From contig NC_013159.1 in the NCBI RefSeq assembly GCF_000023865.1, positions 1,266,001 to 1,330,000 of the forward strand: 64,000 nt of DNA, in the 5' to 3' direction. A program made the position numbers and the translations under genes. The notes below the pieces were generated by a model. The model was not told the origin of the DNA. It did no database searches and worked only from the letters and a program-made list of their open reading frames with translations. Numbering within the stretch: the stretch's first letter is position 1; every line of letters starts with the position of its first letter. This stretch comes from Saccharomonospora viridis DSM 43017 (GTDB taxonomy: Bacteria; Actinomycetota; Actinomycetes; Mycobacteriales; Pseudonocardiaceae). This document shows, piece by piece, positions 43,387 to 52,382 of the stretch.

Positions 43387-44424
43387 GCTTTCTGGAGAAC
43401 ACCTCGCCGGACAAGTGGACCGCCGGGGCCGGCCCCATCGACACCGTCTATCAGGTGGCCAAGGACCTCAACAACCCGAGGACTGGGCGATGGACGGTCT
43501 CGCGCTCGGTCTGGAGGGCCTCGGATTCATCGCCAATCCGCCCGGTGCCCTGGCGGGCTCGGCGGTGGGTTTCCTGATCGAGCACCTGTCCTTTTTGAAA
43601 GAACCCCTCGACGACCTCGCGGGGGACCCCGATGCCATCTTCGGGGTCGCGGCCGTGTGTGGGGGGAGCAGATCAGCAAGGAATGCGCCCAGATCGCCGA
43701 GGACTACAAGCGGGCGATCGAATCGGGGATCCCCAGTTGGGAAGGTGACGCGGCCGAGGCGTACCGGGCGAAGGCCACCGAGATCGCGGAACAGATCCAA
43801 TCGCTGGCGGCGGCGGTCGGGGTCTCGCAGGCCGTGCAGGGCTTCGGGCAGTTGGTGGCCACGGTGCGGGGGATCACCCGCGATCTGATCGCCGACGTGG
43901 TGGGGGAGATCCTCATCGCGGCCGGCGCCGCGCTCGCGAGCAGCTGGTTCACGTTGGGGGGATCGCTCGCGGCGTTCACGGGCTGGGCCGTCGCGCGGGG
44001 CGGCCACCGCGGGCAAGATCGCGGGCAAGATCTCCAAGCTCCTCATGAGGCTCGCCACGATCCTGAACAGGTTCAGTCGGCTGCGAGGGGCCGTCCAGCA
44101 GCTCGGCAAGCTGTCTCGCAAGTTCGGTGACACCGCCAAGTCGCCGGGCAAGGTCGCCGCGCGGAGGGGGAGTCACCTCAGAGCCGTCGAGGGCAAGATC
44201 GACGGCTGGAACGAGGCGCTCACGAGCCGACTGCCGAGTGGTTGACCGACCTCGCGGGCAAGGTCGACGACAAGATGGCCAAGCGGCTTCGTGACGGTTT
44301 CTCCGACACGGTGAGTCTTCCCAACCTGGGGCGGGTCGGCGCCTACGAGTACCTCAAGGAGGGCTCGAACGCCGACGAGAACTACCAGGACGCGGTCAAG
44401 AACCTCGAGCAGGGGGATTCCTAG
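43383..44424 (+). pseudogene. WXG-type secreted effector-like protein with four frame breaks
   Basis: ATG 43383 overlaps the EspC-like stop. Coding sequence can be followed through successive frames: MSFLENTSPDKWTAGAGPID to about 43479; DWAMDGLALGLEGLGFI to about 43660; EQISKECAQIAEDYKRAI with the W-E-G motif near 43740 to about 43998; MRLATILNRFSRLRGAVQQL to about 44236; then TDLAGKVDDKMAKRLRDGF to 44424. The rebuilt protein has about 346 residues with a WXG-type helical hairpin, two hydrophobic segments and a basic region. Three breaks are repaired by adding one G or C; the one at 43655-43666 fits either one missing G or a GT duplication. It is decayed or mis-sequenced. The final four bases overlap the convergent methyltransferase gene. 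Confidence 0.6.
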
Positions 44425-45017
44425 CGCGCCCGCCAGGCCCGCAGTTGCACCGCTCGTCCGGCGAGCGGGCCGGGCGGTTGCCACGTCCACGTCTGGGCGT
44501 CGGTGAACCCGGCGGTTTCGGCCTCGGCCGCGAGGTCGTGCCGGGACACCGGAAGCCACTTCTCGTGCCCCGAGAGCACGATGCGGCCACCGGGGCGCAG
44601 CACGCGGTGCAACTCGCTGAACGCGGCGGACCGGTCCTCCCAAAGATGCACGTTGTTGACGCTCAGCACGACGTCCGTGCTCTCGTCGTCCAACCCGGTA
44701 CGGGCGGCGGTCCCGGATCGCAGCAGTACGGTCCCCGCCCGCACCTCGTCGGCGCAGCGCCGACGACACAGTTCGAGCATCTCGTGCGACGGGTCGATGC
44801 CGATCACCAGACGTGCTCTCTCGGCGGCCGCCTCTAGGCCCACGCCCGGACCCGGTCCGACGACGAGGACCGTTTCCTCCACTCCGAGTTTGGCCACCGA
44901 GACGACCTTTCGTTCGGTGGCTGCGTTACTACGGGCCATCACGACGCCGCCCAGCCTGCCCAGCGGGCCGCGAGGGTGACCGAAGGCACGGTCGAGTACC
45001 TGTCCGAGAGAACTCAT
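44421..45017 (-). CDS. Class I SAM-dependent methyltransferase
   Basis: 198-residue methyltransferase with motif I VLVVGPGPGVGLEAAAERA near 50-68, an acidic VIGIDPSHEML and a motif III region VVLSVNNVHLWEDR. It belongs to the broad Methyltransf_11 class; the substrate is unknown. ATG 45017 has only a weak ribosome binding site. It is divergent from lepA and convergent with the type VII locus. Confidence 0.85.
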   Translation of the reverse strand: MSSLGQVLDRAFGHPRGPLGRLGGVVMARSNAATERKVVSVAKLGVEETVLVVGPGPGVGLEAAAERARLVIGIDPSHEMLELCRRRCADEVRAGTVLLRSGTAARTGLDDESTDVVLSVNNVHLWEDRSAAFSELHRVLRPGGRIVLSGHEKWLPVSRHDLAAEAETAGFTDAQTWTWQPPGPLAGRAVQLRAWRAR

Positions 45018-45132
45018 AGTTCGAGGTCAGCACGAAAGTCGTCGCCGTGCATCGGGGATCACCCCGGAATTTCCCCGTGGGGCACCATGGGAACATGGAC
45101 TTCACCAGCCGAGAGTGATCCGAGGTATCTGA

Positions 45133-47013
45133 GTGACACAGCCACGCCCGTCAGCCGACACCACGTTCACACCACCGGAGTTCATCCGTAACTTCTGCAT
45201 CATCGCCCACATCGACCACGGCAAGTCCACCCTGGCCGACCGGATGCTGCAGCTCACCGGTGTGGTCGAGGAACGGACGATGCGTGACCAGTACCTCGAC
45301 CGCATGGACCTCGAGCGGGAGCGGGGCATCACCATCAAGGCGCAGAACGTGCGCCTGCCGTGGCGGTACCAGGGGCAGGACCACGTGCTGCACCTGATCG
45401 ACACGCCGGGGCACGTGGACTTCACCTACGAGGTCTCGCGTGCGTTGGAGGCCTGCGAGGGCGCCATCCTGCTGGTGGATGCGGCTCAGGGCATCGAGGC
45501 GCAGACGCTGGCGAACCTCTACCTCGCTCTCGACAAGGACCTCCACATCATCCCGGTCCTCAACAAGATCGACCTCCCGGCCGCCGACCCCGACAAGTAC
45601 GCCGCCGAGCTCGCCAACATCATCGGATGCGAGCCCGAGGACGTCCTGCGCGTCTCGGCGAAGACCGGTGAGGGCGTGCGGGAGCTGTTGGACCAGGTGG
45701 TGGAGCAGGTGCCGCCGCCGGAGGGCGACTCGGACGCGCCGCCGAGGGCGTTGATCTTCGACTCGGTGTACGACACCTACCGTGGCGTCGTCACCTACAT
45801 CAGGGTCGTGGACGGCAAGATCACGCCGCGGGAACGCATCAGGATGATGTCCACGAACGCCACGCACGAGCTGCTGGAGGTCGGCATCATCTCGCCGGAG
45901 CCGAAGCCGTGCGCCGGGCTCGGCGTGGGCGAGGTCGGGTACCTCATCACCGGTGTGAAGGACGTCCGGCAGTCCAAGGTCGGCGACACCGTGACCCTCG
46001 ACCGCAATGCCGCCGAGGAACCTCTCGCCGGTTATCGCGAGCCGGTACCCATGGTGTTCTCGGGGCTGTACCCGGTGGACGGCTCGGACTACCCCGTCCT
46101 GCGTGATGCCCTGGACAAGCTCCGGCTCAACGACGCCGCCCTCAGCTACGAGCCCGAGACCTCCGCGGCGTTGGGTTTCGGGTTCCGATGCGGATTCCTC
46201 GGTCTGCTGCACCTGGAGATCACCCGGGCCAGGCTGGAACGCGAGTTCGGCCTCGATTTGATCGCCACGGCGCCGAACGTGGTCTACCAGGTGTTCATGG
46301 AGGACGGCACCGAGCACATCGTCACCAACCCCACGGACTGGCCGTCCGGGGGCAAGATCGCCGAGGTGCGTGAACCGGTCAGCAAGGTGACCGTGATCTC
46401 ACCCTCGGAGTTCATCGGCGCGATCATGGAGCTGTGCCAGGGTAAACGCGGCCAGCTGCTGGGCATGGACTACCTGTCGGAAGACCGGGTGGAGCTGCGG
46501 TACAAGTTGCCGCTCGCCGAGATCATCTTCGATTTCTTCGACGCTTTGAAGTCCCGCACCCGGGGTTACGCGTCGCTCGACTACGAGGAGGCGGGGGACC
46601 AGGCCGCCGATCTGGTCAAGGTGGACATCCTGCTGCAGGGCGAGCCGGTGGACGCGTTCTCCGCGATCGTGCACAAGGACGCCGCCTACGCGTACGGCAA
46701 CAAGATGGCGAGCCGGTTGCGGGAACTCATCCCGCGGCAACAGTTCGAGATCCCCATCCAGGCCGCCATCGGATCGCGCATCATCGCCCGCGAGACCATC
46801 CGGGCCATCCGCAAGGACGTGTTGGCCAAGTGCTACGGCGGTGACATCTCGCGGAAGCGCAAGCTGCTGGAGAAGCAGAAAGAGGGCAAGAAGCGCATGA
46901 AGACGGTCGGTCGCGTGGAAGTGCCTCAGGAGGCCTTCGTCGCGGCGCTGTCCTCCGAAGACGGTGACAAAGCCGACAAGGACAAGGGCAAGGGCGGCAA
47001 GGGTAAGAAGTAG
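45133..47013 (+). CDS. lepA: Elongation factor 4 (LepA)
   Basis: 626-residue translational GTPase that back-translocates or remodels stalled ribosomes. It has the G1 motif [16 protein letters not shown]2 [16 protein letters not shown]3 DTPGHVDF and G4 NKIDLP, and the LepA-specific C-terminal end ([20 protein letters not shown]) with a Lys-rich tail. The start is GTG 45133 with GAGG seven bases upstream. It stands as its own unit; a possible hairpin lies at 47065-47086. Confidence 0.96.
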   Translation: MTQPRPSADTTFTPPEFIRNFCIIAHIDHGKSTLADRMLQLTGVVEERTMRDQYLDRMDLERERGITIKAQNVRLPWRYQGQDHVLHLIDTPGHVDFTYEVSRALEACEGAILLVDAAQGIEAQTLANLYLALDKDLHIIPVLNKIDLPAADPDKYAAELANIIGCEPEDVLRVSAKTGEGVRELLDQVVEQVPPPEGDSDAPPRALIFDSVYDTYRGVVTYIRVVDGKITPRERIRMMSTNATHELLEVGIISPEPKPCAGLGVGEVGYLITGVKDVRQSKVGDTVTLDRNAAEEPLAGYREPVPMVFSGLYPVDGSDYPVLRDALDKLRLNDAALSYEPETSAALGFGFRCGFLGLLHLEITRARLEREFGLDLIATAPNVVYQVFMEDGTEHIVTNPTDWPSGGKIAEVREPVSKVTVISPSEFIGAIMELCQGKRGQLLGMDYLSEDRVELRYKLPLAEIIFDFFDALKSRTRGYASLDYEEAGDQAADLVKVDILLQGEPVDAFSAIVHKDAAYAYGNKMASRLRELIPRQQFEIPIQAAIGSRIIARETIRAIRKDVLAKCYGGDISRKRKLLEKQKEGKKRMKTVGRVEVPQEAFVAALSSEDGDKADKDKGKGGKGKK

Positions 47014-47064
47014 CCGCTCGACTGCCCCGAAGACACGCCGCGGTTTCGGTGTGCGAGTCGAACA

Positions 47065-47086
47065 TTTCGGTTGAGTGAGGCCGAAA
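47065..47086 (+). terminator. Possible terminator after lepA
   Basis: A 6-bp stem TTTCGG/CCGAAA with a 10-base loop lies about 50 bases after the lepA stop, with an alternative longer pairing to CGGTTTCGG upstream. It is modest in strength. Confidence 0.4.
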
Positions 47087-47140
47087 CGGTAAGGGGTGGG
47101 CGCGTCACTCGGCCGGTGAGCTTATTCGTACGCTTGTGCC

Positions 47141-48193
47141 ATGTTCGACAGCTTGCGCGTGCCCGTGATCGTCGCGCCCATGGCCGGTGGCCCCTCCACG
47201 CCCGAGCTCGTCGCCGCGGCGGGGCGAGCCGGAGCCTTCGGATACCTCGCGGGCGGGTACCTCACCGCGGCGAACCTGGCTGAACAGATCGCGGCGGTCC
47301 GGCGCCTGTCGGACGGTGTCTTCGGGGTGAACCTGTTCGTTCCCGGGATACGCTCCACTGTGGACCTCAGTGCGTATGTCGAGCGGATGAACCGGGAGGC
47401 AGCGCGGTTCGACACGAGACCGGGGGAGCCGCGGTGGGACGACGACGGCTACTCCGCGAAGCTGGACCTGCTCGTCGAGTCGCGGGTTCCCGTCGTCTCG
47501 TTCACCTTCGGACTGCCCGCCGAGTCGGACGTCGAACGACTGCACGAGGTGGGCACCACCGTCGTGGTGACCGTGACCTCACCCGACGAGGCCCGTCAGG
47601 CCGCTGAGGTCGGTGCCGACGCGCTGTGTGTGCAGGGGTTCGAGGCGGGTGGCCACCGCAGCCTGTTCACCGACGATCCGGACGACCCCTGCGGAGGCCC
47701 GCTGTACGGGTTGTTGGCCGCGTTGCGGCTCGTCTCGTCCGTCACCGACCTGCCTCTGGTGGCCGCAGGAGGGATCGTGCACGGTGCCGACGTGGCGGCC
47801 GTGCTCACGGCGGGTGCCGTGGCGGTGCAGTCGGGCACCGCGTTCCTCCAGGCCGACGAGGCAGGGACGAACGCCACCCATCGACGAGCGCTGGCCGAGG
47901 GGGGACGGCTCACGGAGTTCACCCGGGCCTTCAGTGGACGTCCCGCCCGCGGTTTGGTCAATCGGTTCCTGCGGGAGCATTCGGACCACGCTCCGGCGGC
48001 GTACCCCCAGTTGCATCGGCTCACCAAGCCCGTGAGGGCCGCATCGAGCCAGGCGGGTGATCCGGAGGCCATGTCGCTGTGGGCGGGACAGACCTACGCG
48101 CTCGCCCGCACCGGGCCGGCGGCGGAGATCATCGACACGTTGTGGAACGAGGCACGAGAGGCCTTGACCCGGGTGACGAAACGATTCGCCTGA
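47141..48193 (+). CDS. Nitronate monooxygenase family flavoenzyme
   Basis: 350-residue FMN-dependent TIM-barrel enzyme. VPVIVAPMAGGPSTPELVAA at the start, CVQGFEAGGHRS near 165, and LVAAGGIVHGADVAAVLTAG with VAVQSGTAFLQADEAG near 210-245 are family signatures. It oxidises nitronates such as propionate 3-nitronate, protecting respiration. The ATG at 47141 lies six bases after TACGCT (47129-47134) and has no ribosome binding site, so the message is probably leaderless. Confidence 0.88.
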   Translation: MFDSLRVPVIVAPMAGGPSTPELVAAAGRAGAFGYLAGGYLTAANLAEQIAAVRRLSDGVFGVNLFVPGIRSTVDLSAYVERMNREAARFDTRPGEPRWDDDGYSAKLDLLVESRVPVVSFTFGLPAESDVERLHEVGTTVVVTVTSPDEARQAAEVGADALCVQGFEAGGHRSLFTDDPDDPCGGPLYGLLAALRLVSSVTDLPLVAAGGIVHGADVAAVLTAGAVAVQSGTAFLQADEAGTNATHRRALAEGGRLTEFTRAFSGRPARGLVNRFLREHSDHAPAAYPQLHRLTKPVRAASSQAGDPEAMSLWAGQTYALARTGPAAEIIDTLWNEAREALTRVTKRFA

Positions 48194-48333
48194 CGTCGTC
48201 GCCGGGAGTGGGGCGGTTTCCCCGCCTGTCAGGACGTCGTCAAGCGGTGGGGCCGACGTGGTGAGCCGAAGGCCTCGACCCACCACGCCGGCGACGCTGT
48301 GCCCACGTATGGTCCCGCGGTGGACGTGGACCG

Positions 48334-49299
48334 CTAGCGAGTGAAGACGATCTTGCCCGCGGTGTTCCCGGCGAGCATGTCGGCGAAACCCTGCTTGGCT
48401 TCCGTCATGGGCATCTCGGCGCCGATCTGCGGGCGAATCCCCTTCAGGTCGACGTAGGAGAGCAGGTCGGCCAGCTCGTCGCGCGTACCCATCGTCGAGC
48501 CCACCACCCGCAGCTGAAGGAAGAACACCCGCTGTAGGTCGGCACTCGGGTCGGGCCCACTGGTGGAGCCCGAGACCACGACGATCCCGCCCGGTTTCAG
48601 TGACTTCAACGAGTGGGACCACGTGGCCTTACCGACGGTCTCGAAGACGGCGTCCACCCGTTCCGGCAGGCGCGCTCCGGGCTCGAACGTGGCGTGCGCG
48701 CCGAGGCTCTCCGCCAACGCCCGCTTCTCCTCCGTCCTGCCCGTCACCCACACGCGGAAACCGGCGGCACGGCCGAGCTGGACGAGCGCCGTGGACACCC
48801 CGCCGGACGCACCCTGCACCAGCATCGTCTGTCCCGGCCGCAACCCGGACTTGACGAACAGCATGCGATACGCGGTCAACCAGGCGGTGCCCATCGTGGC
48901 CGCCTCCGCGAAGGACAGCCCCGCGGGCTTGGGCAGCACGTTACGTGCGGGAACCACCACACTGTCGGCGAACGTGCCCTGGTACTTCTCGGTGAGCAGG
49001 GTCCGCTTCGGGTCCAGCGTCTCCTCTCCGCGCCACGCGGGATCGTTGATCACCGAGTGCAGCACCACCTCGCTACCGTCGTCGAGCACCCCGGCCCCAT
49101 CGCAGCCGAGGATCATGGGGAATTGATCGGGTTTGATCCCCACCCCCCGGAGGGTCCAGATGTCGTGCATGTTGAGACTGGCAGCGCGCACCGACACCCG
49201 GACCCAGCCTTCGGGCACCTCGGGATCGGGCCGTTCACCCACGACGAGCGAGGACAACGGATCGTCAGCGTTCGGTTCTTTGGCGTAGACGGCGAACAT
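48334..49299 (-). CDS. Zinc-binding dehydrogenase / quinone oxidoreductase (MDR family)
   Basis: 321-residue medium-chain reductase. The NADPH-binding motif QGASGGVSTALVQLGRAAG lies near 157-175, and RAASLNMHDIWTLRG and GCDGAGVLDDG are in the catalytic domain. The structural zinc cysteines are absent, as in quinone reductases. The ATG at 49299 is six bases from a TAGGTT -10-like hexamer, without a ribosome binding site, so it is probably leaderless. Substrate is unknown. Confidence 0.88.
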   Translation of the reverse strand: MFAVYAKEPNADDPLSSLVVGERPDPEVPEGWVRVSVRAASLNMHDIWTLRGVGIKPDQFPMILGCDGAGVLDDGSEVVLHSVINDPAWRGEETLDPKRTLLTEKYQGTFADSVVVPARNVLPKPAGLSFAEAATMGTAWLTAYRMLFVKSGLRPGQTMLVQGASGGVSTALVQLGRAAGFRVWVTGRTEEKRALAESLGAHATFEPGARLPERVDAVFETVGKATWSHSLKSLKPGGIVVVSGSTSGPDPSADLQRVFFLQLRVVGSTMGTRDELADLLSYVDLKGIRPQIGAEMPMTEAKQGFADMLAGNTAGKIVFTR

Positions 49300-49305
49300 G
49301 GCGCC

Positions 49306-49324
49306 AACCTACCTGGCGTACGCT
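49306..49324. promoter_or_regulatory. Compact divergent promoter pair for two leaderless genes
   Basis: Two -10-like hexamers lie back to back: TAGGTT on the minus strand (49311-49306), six bases from the ATG of the reductase gene, and TACGCT on the plus strand (49319-49324), seven bases from GTG 49332. Neither gene has a ribosome binding site. The start codons are only 32 bases apart, so each promoter's -35 region would lie inside the other gene. Confidence 0.5.
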
Positions 49325-49331
49325 CGGTTGT

Positions 49332-49580
49332 GTGTTCGACGGAGTGGCCCGCTGGTGGGACGGCTTCGAGCTGTGGCTCGCACAGCAATGGTTCCCGGTT
49401 CAGTTCGTTCTGGTCGCCGCCGTGCTCCTGCCGTTGTGTGTCGGTATGGCATGGGTGATCCACCGTGGGGTGGAGGCCGTAGCGGACCGGCTCGGCCGAT
49501 TGTGCCGCGCCGATGCCGCCGGCAACGGTCACGGTGTTGTTGACGAAGGTCACGGCGGGAGGCCCGATGCTGTCTCGTAG
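49332..49580 (+). CDS. Small single-pass membrane protein
   Basis: 82 residues from GTG 49332, with an aromatic N-terminal amphipathic part (ARWWDGFELWLAQQWFPVQF) and one hydrophobic segment at about 21-43. A hydrophilic tail follows, whose last part overlaps the next frame by 14 bases. No family is recognised. Its position ahead of the barnase-like remnant and barstar suggests a shared transcript. Confidence 0.55.
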   Translation: MFDGVARWWDGFELWLAQQWFPVQFVLVAAVLLPLCVGMAWVIHRGVEAVADRLGRLCRADAAGNGHGVVDEGHGGRPDAVS

Positions 49581-49893
49581 ACGTATCCGCGTCGCCCTCG
49601 TCGCTCTCATCGTGCTGGCTATCGTGGGTTGGTTCGCACAACAAGCGCTCGGGGTTGGAAATCCAGGCCCCCCTAGCGGTAGCCTGCCGGGCGCGGAATC
49701 GAATCCCGGTGTCGTGCTGCCGTCCGTTCCTTTGTTGGAGGCCGATCCAGCCTGAGGGCAGGGCGGGTGCGACACTGACGCACCGGTTCCGTACCCGGAC
49801 GGCCAACCTTCGGCATGAGGAGGCGTCGTTGCCTCACGCAACATCCGGTTCCTGCGGAGCCAGCAGCACGCAGGACGTCACGGTGGGAACGCA
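49567..49893 (+). pseudogene. Probable remnant of a secreted barnase-type ribonuclease
   Basis: ATG 49567 (GGGAGG four bases upstream) encodes MLSRRRIRVALVALIVLAIV, a signal-anchor like those of actinobacterial ribonucleases paired with barstar, then a Gly/Pro/Ser-rich linker. TGA at 49753-49755 ends the frame. Beyond it, in the same frame, comes APVPYPDGQ, resembling the barnase P-F-P-Y-x-x-D-G segment, before a second stop. Another frame gives HEEASLPH, resembling N-R-E-x-L-L-P. The catalytic C-terminal 45 residues (Glu, Arg, His of barnase) are not found before barstar begins. The toxin therefore appears lost; similarity is faint. Confidence 0.4.
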
Positions 49894-50268
49894 GTGATGA
49901 CCGTCAAAGCTAAGCCTGATTTGAAGACCGTCGCCGAGCAGGCGCGCGCCCGGGGCGCGTACACGCACGTGGTGGACACGGCGGAGCACCCCGACAGAGG
50001 TAGCACCCTGAACGCCATCGCAGCGGCGTTGTCGTTTCCCGATCACTTCGGCCGCAATCTCGACACGCTGTACGACGGGCTCACCGACCTGTCGTGGTTG
50101 CCGCCTGGTGAGCACGTGTTGATCTGGCGCGCCTCCGAGGTGCTCAAGCGCAGTGACCTCAAGTCGTACCTCGCGGTGCACAGCGTGCTCTCCGATGCGC
50201 AGCGCGCGCTGGCCCCGCGTGAGGGACGTCGGGACGGACGTCAGCTGACCGTGGTCCTGGCCGACTGA
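49894..50268 (+). CDS. Barstar family ribonuclease inhibitor
   Basis: 124-residue barstar-like protein. The core LNAIAAALSFPDHFGRNLDT, then LYDGLTDLSWLPPGEHVLIW, matches the barstar helix and acidic loop that plug the barnase active site. It starts at GTG 49894 or the adjacent ATG 49897, with GGTGGGA upstream. It would neutralise a secreted ribonuclease in the cytoplasm, but the upstream partner seems degraded. A hairpin terminator follows at once. Confidence 0.88.
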   Translation: MMTVKAKPDLKTVAEQARARGAYTHVVDTAEHPDRGSTLNAIAAALSFPDHFGRNLDTLYDGLTDLSWLPPGEHVLIWRASEVLKRSDLKSYLAVHSVLSDAQRALAPREGRRDGRQLTVVLAD

Positions 50269-50270
50269 CC

Positions 50271-50303
50271 GCCGTGGGCCCATCACACGGATGGGCCCAC
50301 GGC
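50271..50303. terminator. Bidirectional terminator between barstar and enoyl-CoA hydratase genes
   Basis: A perfect 13-bp stem GCCGTGGGCCCAT (50271-50283) with its complement (50291-50303) and a 7-base loop lies between the convergent genes. Confidence 0.85.
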
Positions 50304-50323
50304 GACTCACCGGTCCTCGGAGG

Positions 50324-51100
50324 TCAGGAACGTTCGGGAACCCAGTTCGGGAGGCGTTTCTCGGTGAACGCCGCGATTCCCTCCTGGCCTTCCTCACCGG
50401 CGAAGAACTGTGCGGAGAGCGCCTGCATCTTCTCGAAGGTCTCGGGCATGGTGCGCGCCGTCTCGCCCTGGAGCAGTTCCTTCGTCGCGGCCAGGGCGGT
50501 CGGAGCTCCGAGGGAGAGCGAAAAGACGTAGCGTTCGACGGTGGCGTCCAGTTCGTCGGCGGGAACGGCGGCGTTGAGCAGACCGATCTCAGCGGCCCGT
50601 CGGGCGTCGAACACCTCGCCTGTGAGGAACAGTTCGTGGGCGGCGCGGGCGCCGATGCGGGGCAACACGGTCACCGAGATCACGGCCGGTACGACACCGA
50701 TACGGACCTCGGTGAAGGCGAACGTGGCGTCTTCCACCGCGACGGCGATGTCGGCGGCGGCGACCAACCCGACGCCACCCGCCCGCGCCGGACCCGCGAG
50801 TTTGGCGATCACCGGCTTCGGGCTCGTCCACAGCCGCTGCAGCAGGGCGGGGAAGTCGTTGACGCCTTGCTGGCCGGCATGCGCGCCCTTGGCCTCCTTG
50901 AGGTCCATTCCGGCGCAGAAGACCGGACCGGTGTGGTCGAGCACGATCACGCGCACGGTGTCGTCGTCGATGGCTCGGTCCAGGCTCGCGGCGAGTTGTG
51001 CTCGCAGCGGGGCGGACAGCGCGTTGCGGTTGTGCGGGGAGTCCAAGGTGATCGTGGCGACCCCCGTCGCGGTGGTGTAGTGCACCAGTTCGTCAGCCAT
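50324..51100 (-). CDS. Enoyl-CoA hydratase/isomerase family protein
   Basis: 258-residue crotonase-fold protein. The oxyanion-hole segments are FCAGMDLKEAKGA near 63-75 and AGPARAGGVGLVAAADIAVA near 100-120. The general acid/base glutamates of classical hydratases are not obvious (the stretch reads FTEVRIGVVPAV), so the exact reaction is uncertain. The start is ATG 51100, with AAGG eight bases upstream. A longer open frame upstream only translates the 21-bp repeats as a seven-residue repeat (RTRLRSL) and is rejected. Confidence 0.88.
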   Translation of the reverse strand: MADELVHYTTATGVATITLDSPHNRNALSAPLRAQLAASLDRAIDDDTVRVIVLDHTGPVFCAGMDLKEAKGAHAGQQGVNDFPALLQRLWTSPKPVIAKLAGPARAGGVGLVAAADIAVAVEDATFAFTEVRIGVVPAVISVTVLPRIGARAAHELFLTGEVFDARRAAEIGLLNAAVPADELDATVERYVFSLSLGAPTALAATKELLQGETARTMPETFEKMQALSAQFFAGEEGQEGIAAFTEKRLPNWVPERS

Positions 51101-51134
51101 GCCCATACCTTGGCACACGACTTCCCCGCGTAAC

Positions 51135-51210
51135 CGTGTCCGCAGACTCCGTAGTCGTGTCCGCAGCCTATGCAGCCGTGTCCGCAGGTTGCGTAGTCGT
51201 GTCCGAACGG
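51135..51210 (+). repeat. 21-bp tandem repeats, forward set (3.5 copies)
   Basis: Units begin with CGTGTCCGCAG at 51135, 51156 and 51177, with a partial fourth at 51198 (CGTGTCCGAACGG). The 3' half of each unit varies around G-T-A-G-T. The period is exactly 21 bases, two turns of the helix. A short palindrome GGACAC/GTGTCC follows at 51285-51299, just before the exchanger gene. The same core in reverse orientation recurs at 52383-52456. Confidence 0.85.
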
Positions 51211-51335
51211 GGCGGGGCGTCGCATGCGACACATGTCGCTGTGCTGCACGGTCATTGCCGCTGCCGCACACTGAAAAGTCATGCGGACACCTCGTGTCCC
51301 CTCGTCACCGCTGCTGACGAGAGGGGCTTCCCACC

Positions 51336-52373
51336 GTGAGTAGTGTGGTCACACAGTTGTGGCCGCTGTGGCTTGCTGTCGTGGTGTTCCTCGCCGCCGG
51401 AGGCGTCACCGTGGTGTGCAGCATCCGGCTGGTAGGCCTCGGTGACACACTGGCCGACCGCACCGGGTGGGGCGAAGCGCTCTTCGGCGCCGTGTTCTTC
51501 GGATTGGTGACCTCACTGTCCGGCATCGTGATGACCGCCGCCACCGCGGCGGCGAACCTACCTCAACTGGCGTACAGCAACGCCGTCGGGGGAATCGCGG
51601 TGCAGACACTGGCGATCGTGGCCGCCGATGCCGCCCACCGCAGGGTCAACCTGGAATACGCCGCCGCCTCGGAACTGAATCTGCTGTTCGGTTGCTTGTT
51701 GATCGTGTTGCTCAGTACGGCGTTGTTGGGTTCGTTCAGCCCCGAGCTGACCGTGCTCGGCATCCATCCCGTGTCACCGATCATGGTGGCGTTCTATTTC
51801 GGTGGGTTGAAGCTGATCCAGGGCCGTGAGGGGCCGATGTGGACGGCCGTGGTCACCCGGGAGACCAGGCTGGACCGTCCCGAGGAGGATGATCCGTTCG
51901 GCACGCGGTCGTCGAAGTCGCTCGCGGGCGAGTTCGCGGCCATCGCGGTCGTGGCCGTGCTCGGCGGATGGGCGGTGGCGCGGGCGGCGGAAAGCGTCGT
52001 GACGATGACGGGGCTGAGTGAGGGGTTCGTGGGCGGCGTCCTCATGGGAGGGGTCAACGCCTTGCCCGAGACGGTGACGGCGATCACCGCGGTACGTCGG
52101 GGTGCGTTGACGTTGGCGGTGGCGGCCGTGATCGGGGGGAACAGTCTCGATGCGTTGAACCTCGTCGTGGGCGACGTCGCGTTCCGTGGCGGGTCGCTGT
52201 TCCACGCGGCTGGGACCGACCAACTGTTCCTCACCACGGTTGCTTTGTTGATGACGGCCGTGCTGTTGGGTGGTCTGTTGCTGCGGCAGCGTCTCGGTTG
52301 GTGGCGGTTGGGGTTCGACGGCGTGCTGCTCGCGGTGATCTACGGCGGTACGGTGATCACACTTCTGTACTGA
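51336..52373 (+). CDS. Sodium/calcium exchanger superfamily membrane protein
   Basis: 345-residue protein with ten or so hydrophobic segments and two homologous halves. The second alpha-repeat is canonical (GGVNALPETVTAITAV, then GGNSLDALN). The first (LVTSLSGIVMTAATAAANLP, then SNAVGGIAVQ) lacks the usual proline-glutamate pair, so ion selectivity may differ from Ca2+/H+ exchangers. It starts at GTG 51336 with GAGAGGGG about 9 bases upstream. It is flanked on both sides by arrays of a 21-bp repeat in opposite orientations. Ion and direction are unknown. Confidence 0.8.
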   Translation: MSSVVTQLWPLWLAVVVFLAAGGVTVVCSIRLVGLGDTLADRTGWGEALFGAVFFGLVTSLSGIVMTAATAAANLPQLAYSNAVGGIAVQTLAIVAADAAHRRVNLEYAAASELNLLFGCLLIVLLSTALLGSFSPELTVLGIHPVSPIMVAFYFGGLKLIQGREGPMWTAVVTRETRLDRPEEDDPFGTRSSKSLAGEFAAIAVVAVLGGWAVARAAESVVTMTGLSEGFVGGVLMGGVNALPETVTAITAVRRGALTLAVAAVIGGNSLDALNLVVGDVAFRGGSLFHAAGTDQLFLTTVALLMTAVLLGGLLLRQRLGWWRLGFDGVLLAVIYGGTVITLLY

Positions 52374-52382
52374 TCCCCCAGG

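Noticed and set aside
51101-51271. N-terminal extension of the enoyl-CoA hydratase made of seven-residue repeats
   Set aside because: It is translation of the 21-bp DNA repeats; a good ribosome binding site and the family start lie at 51100.
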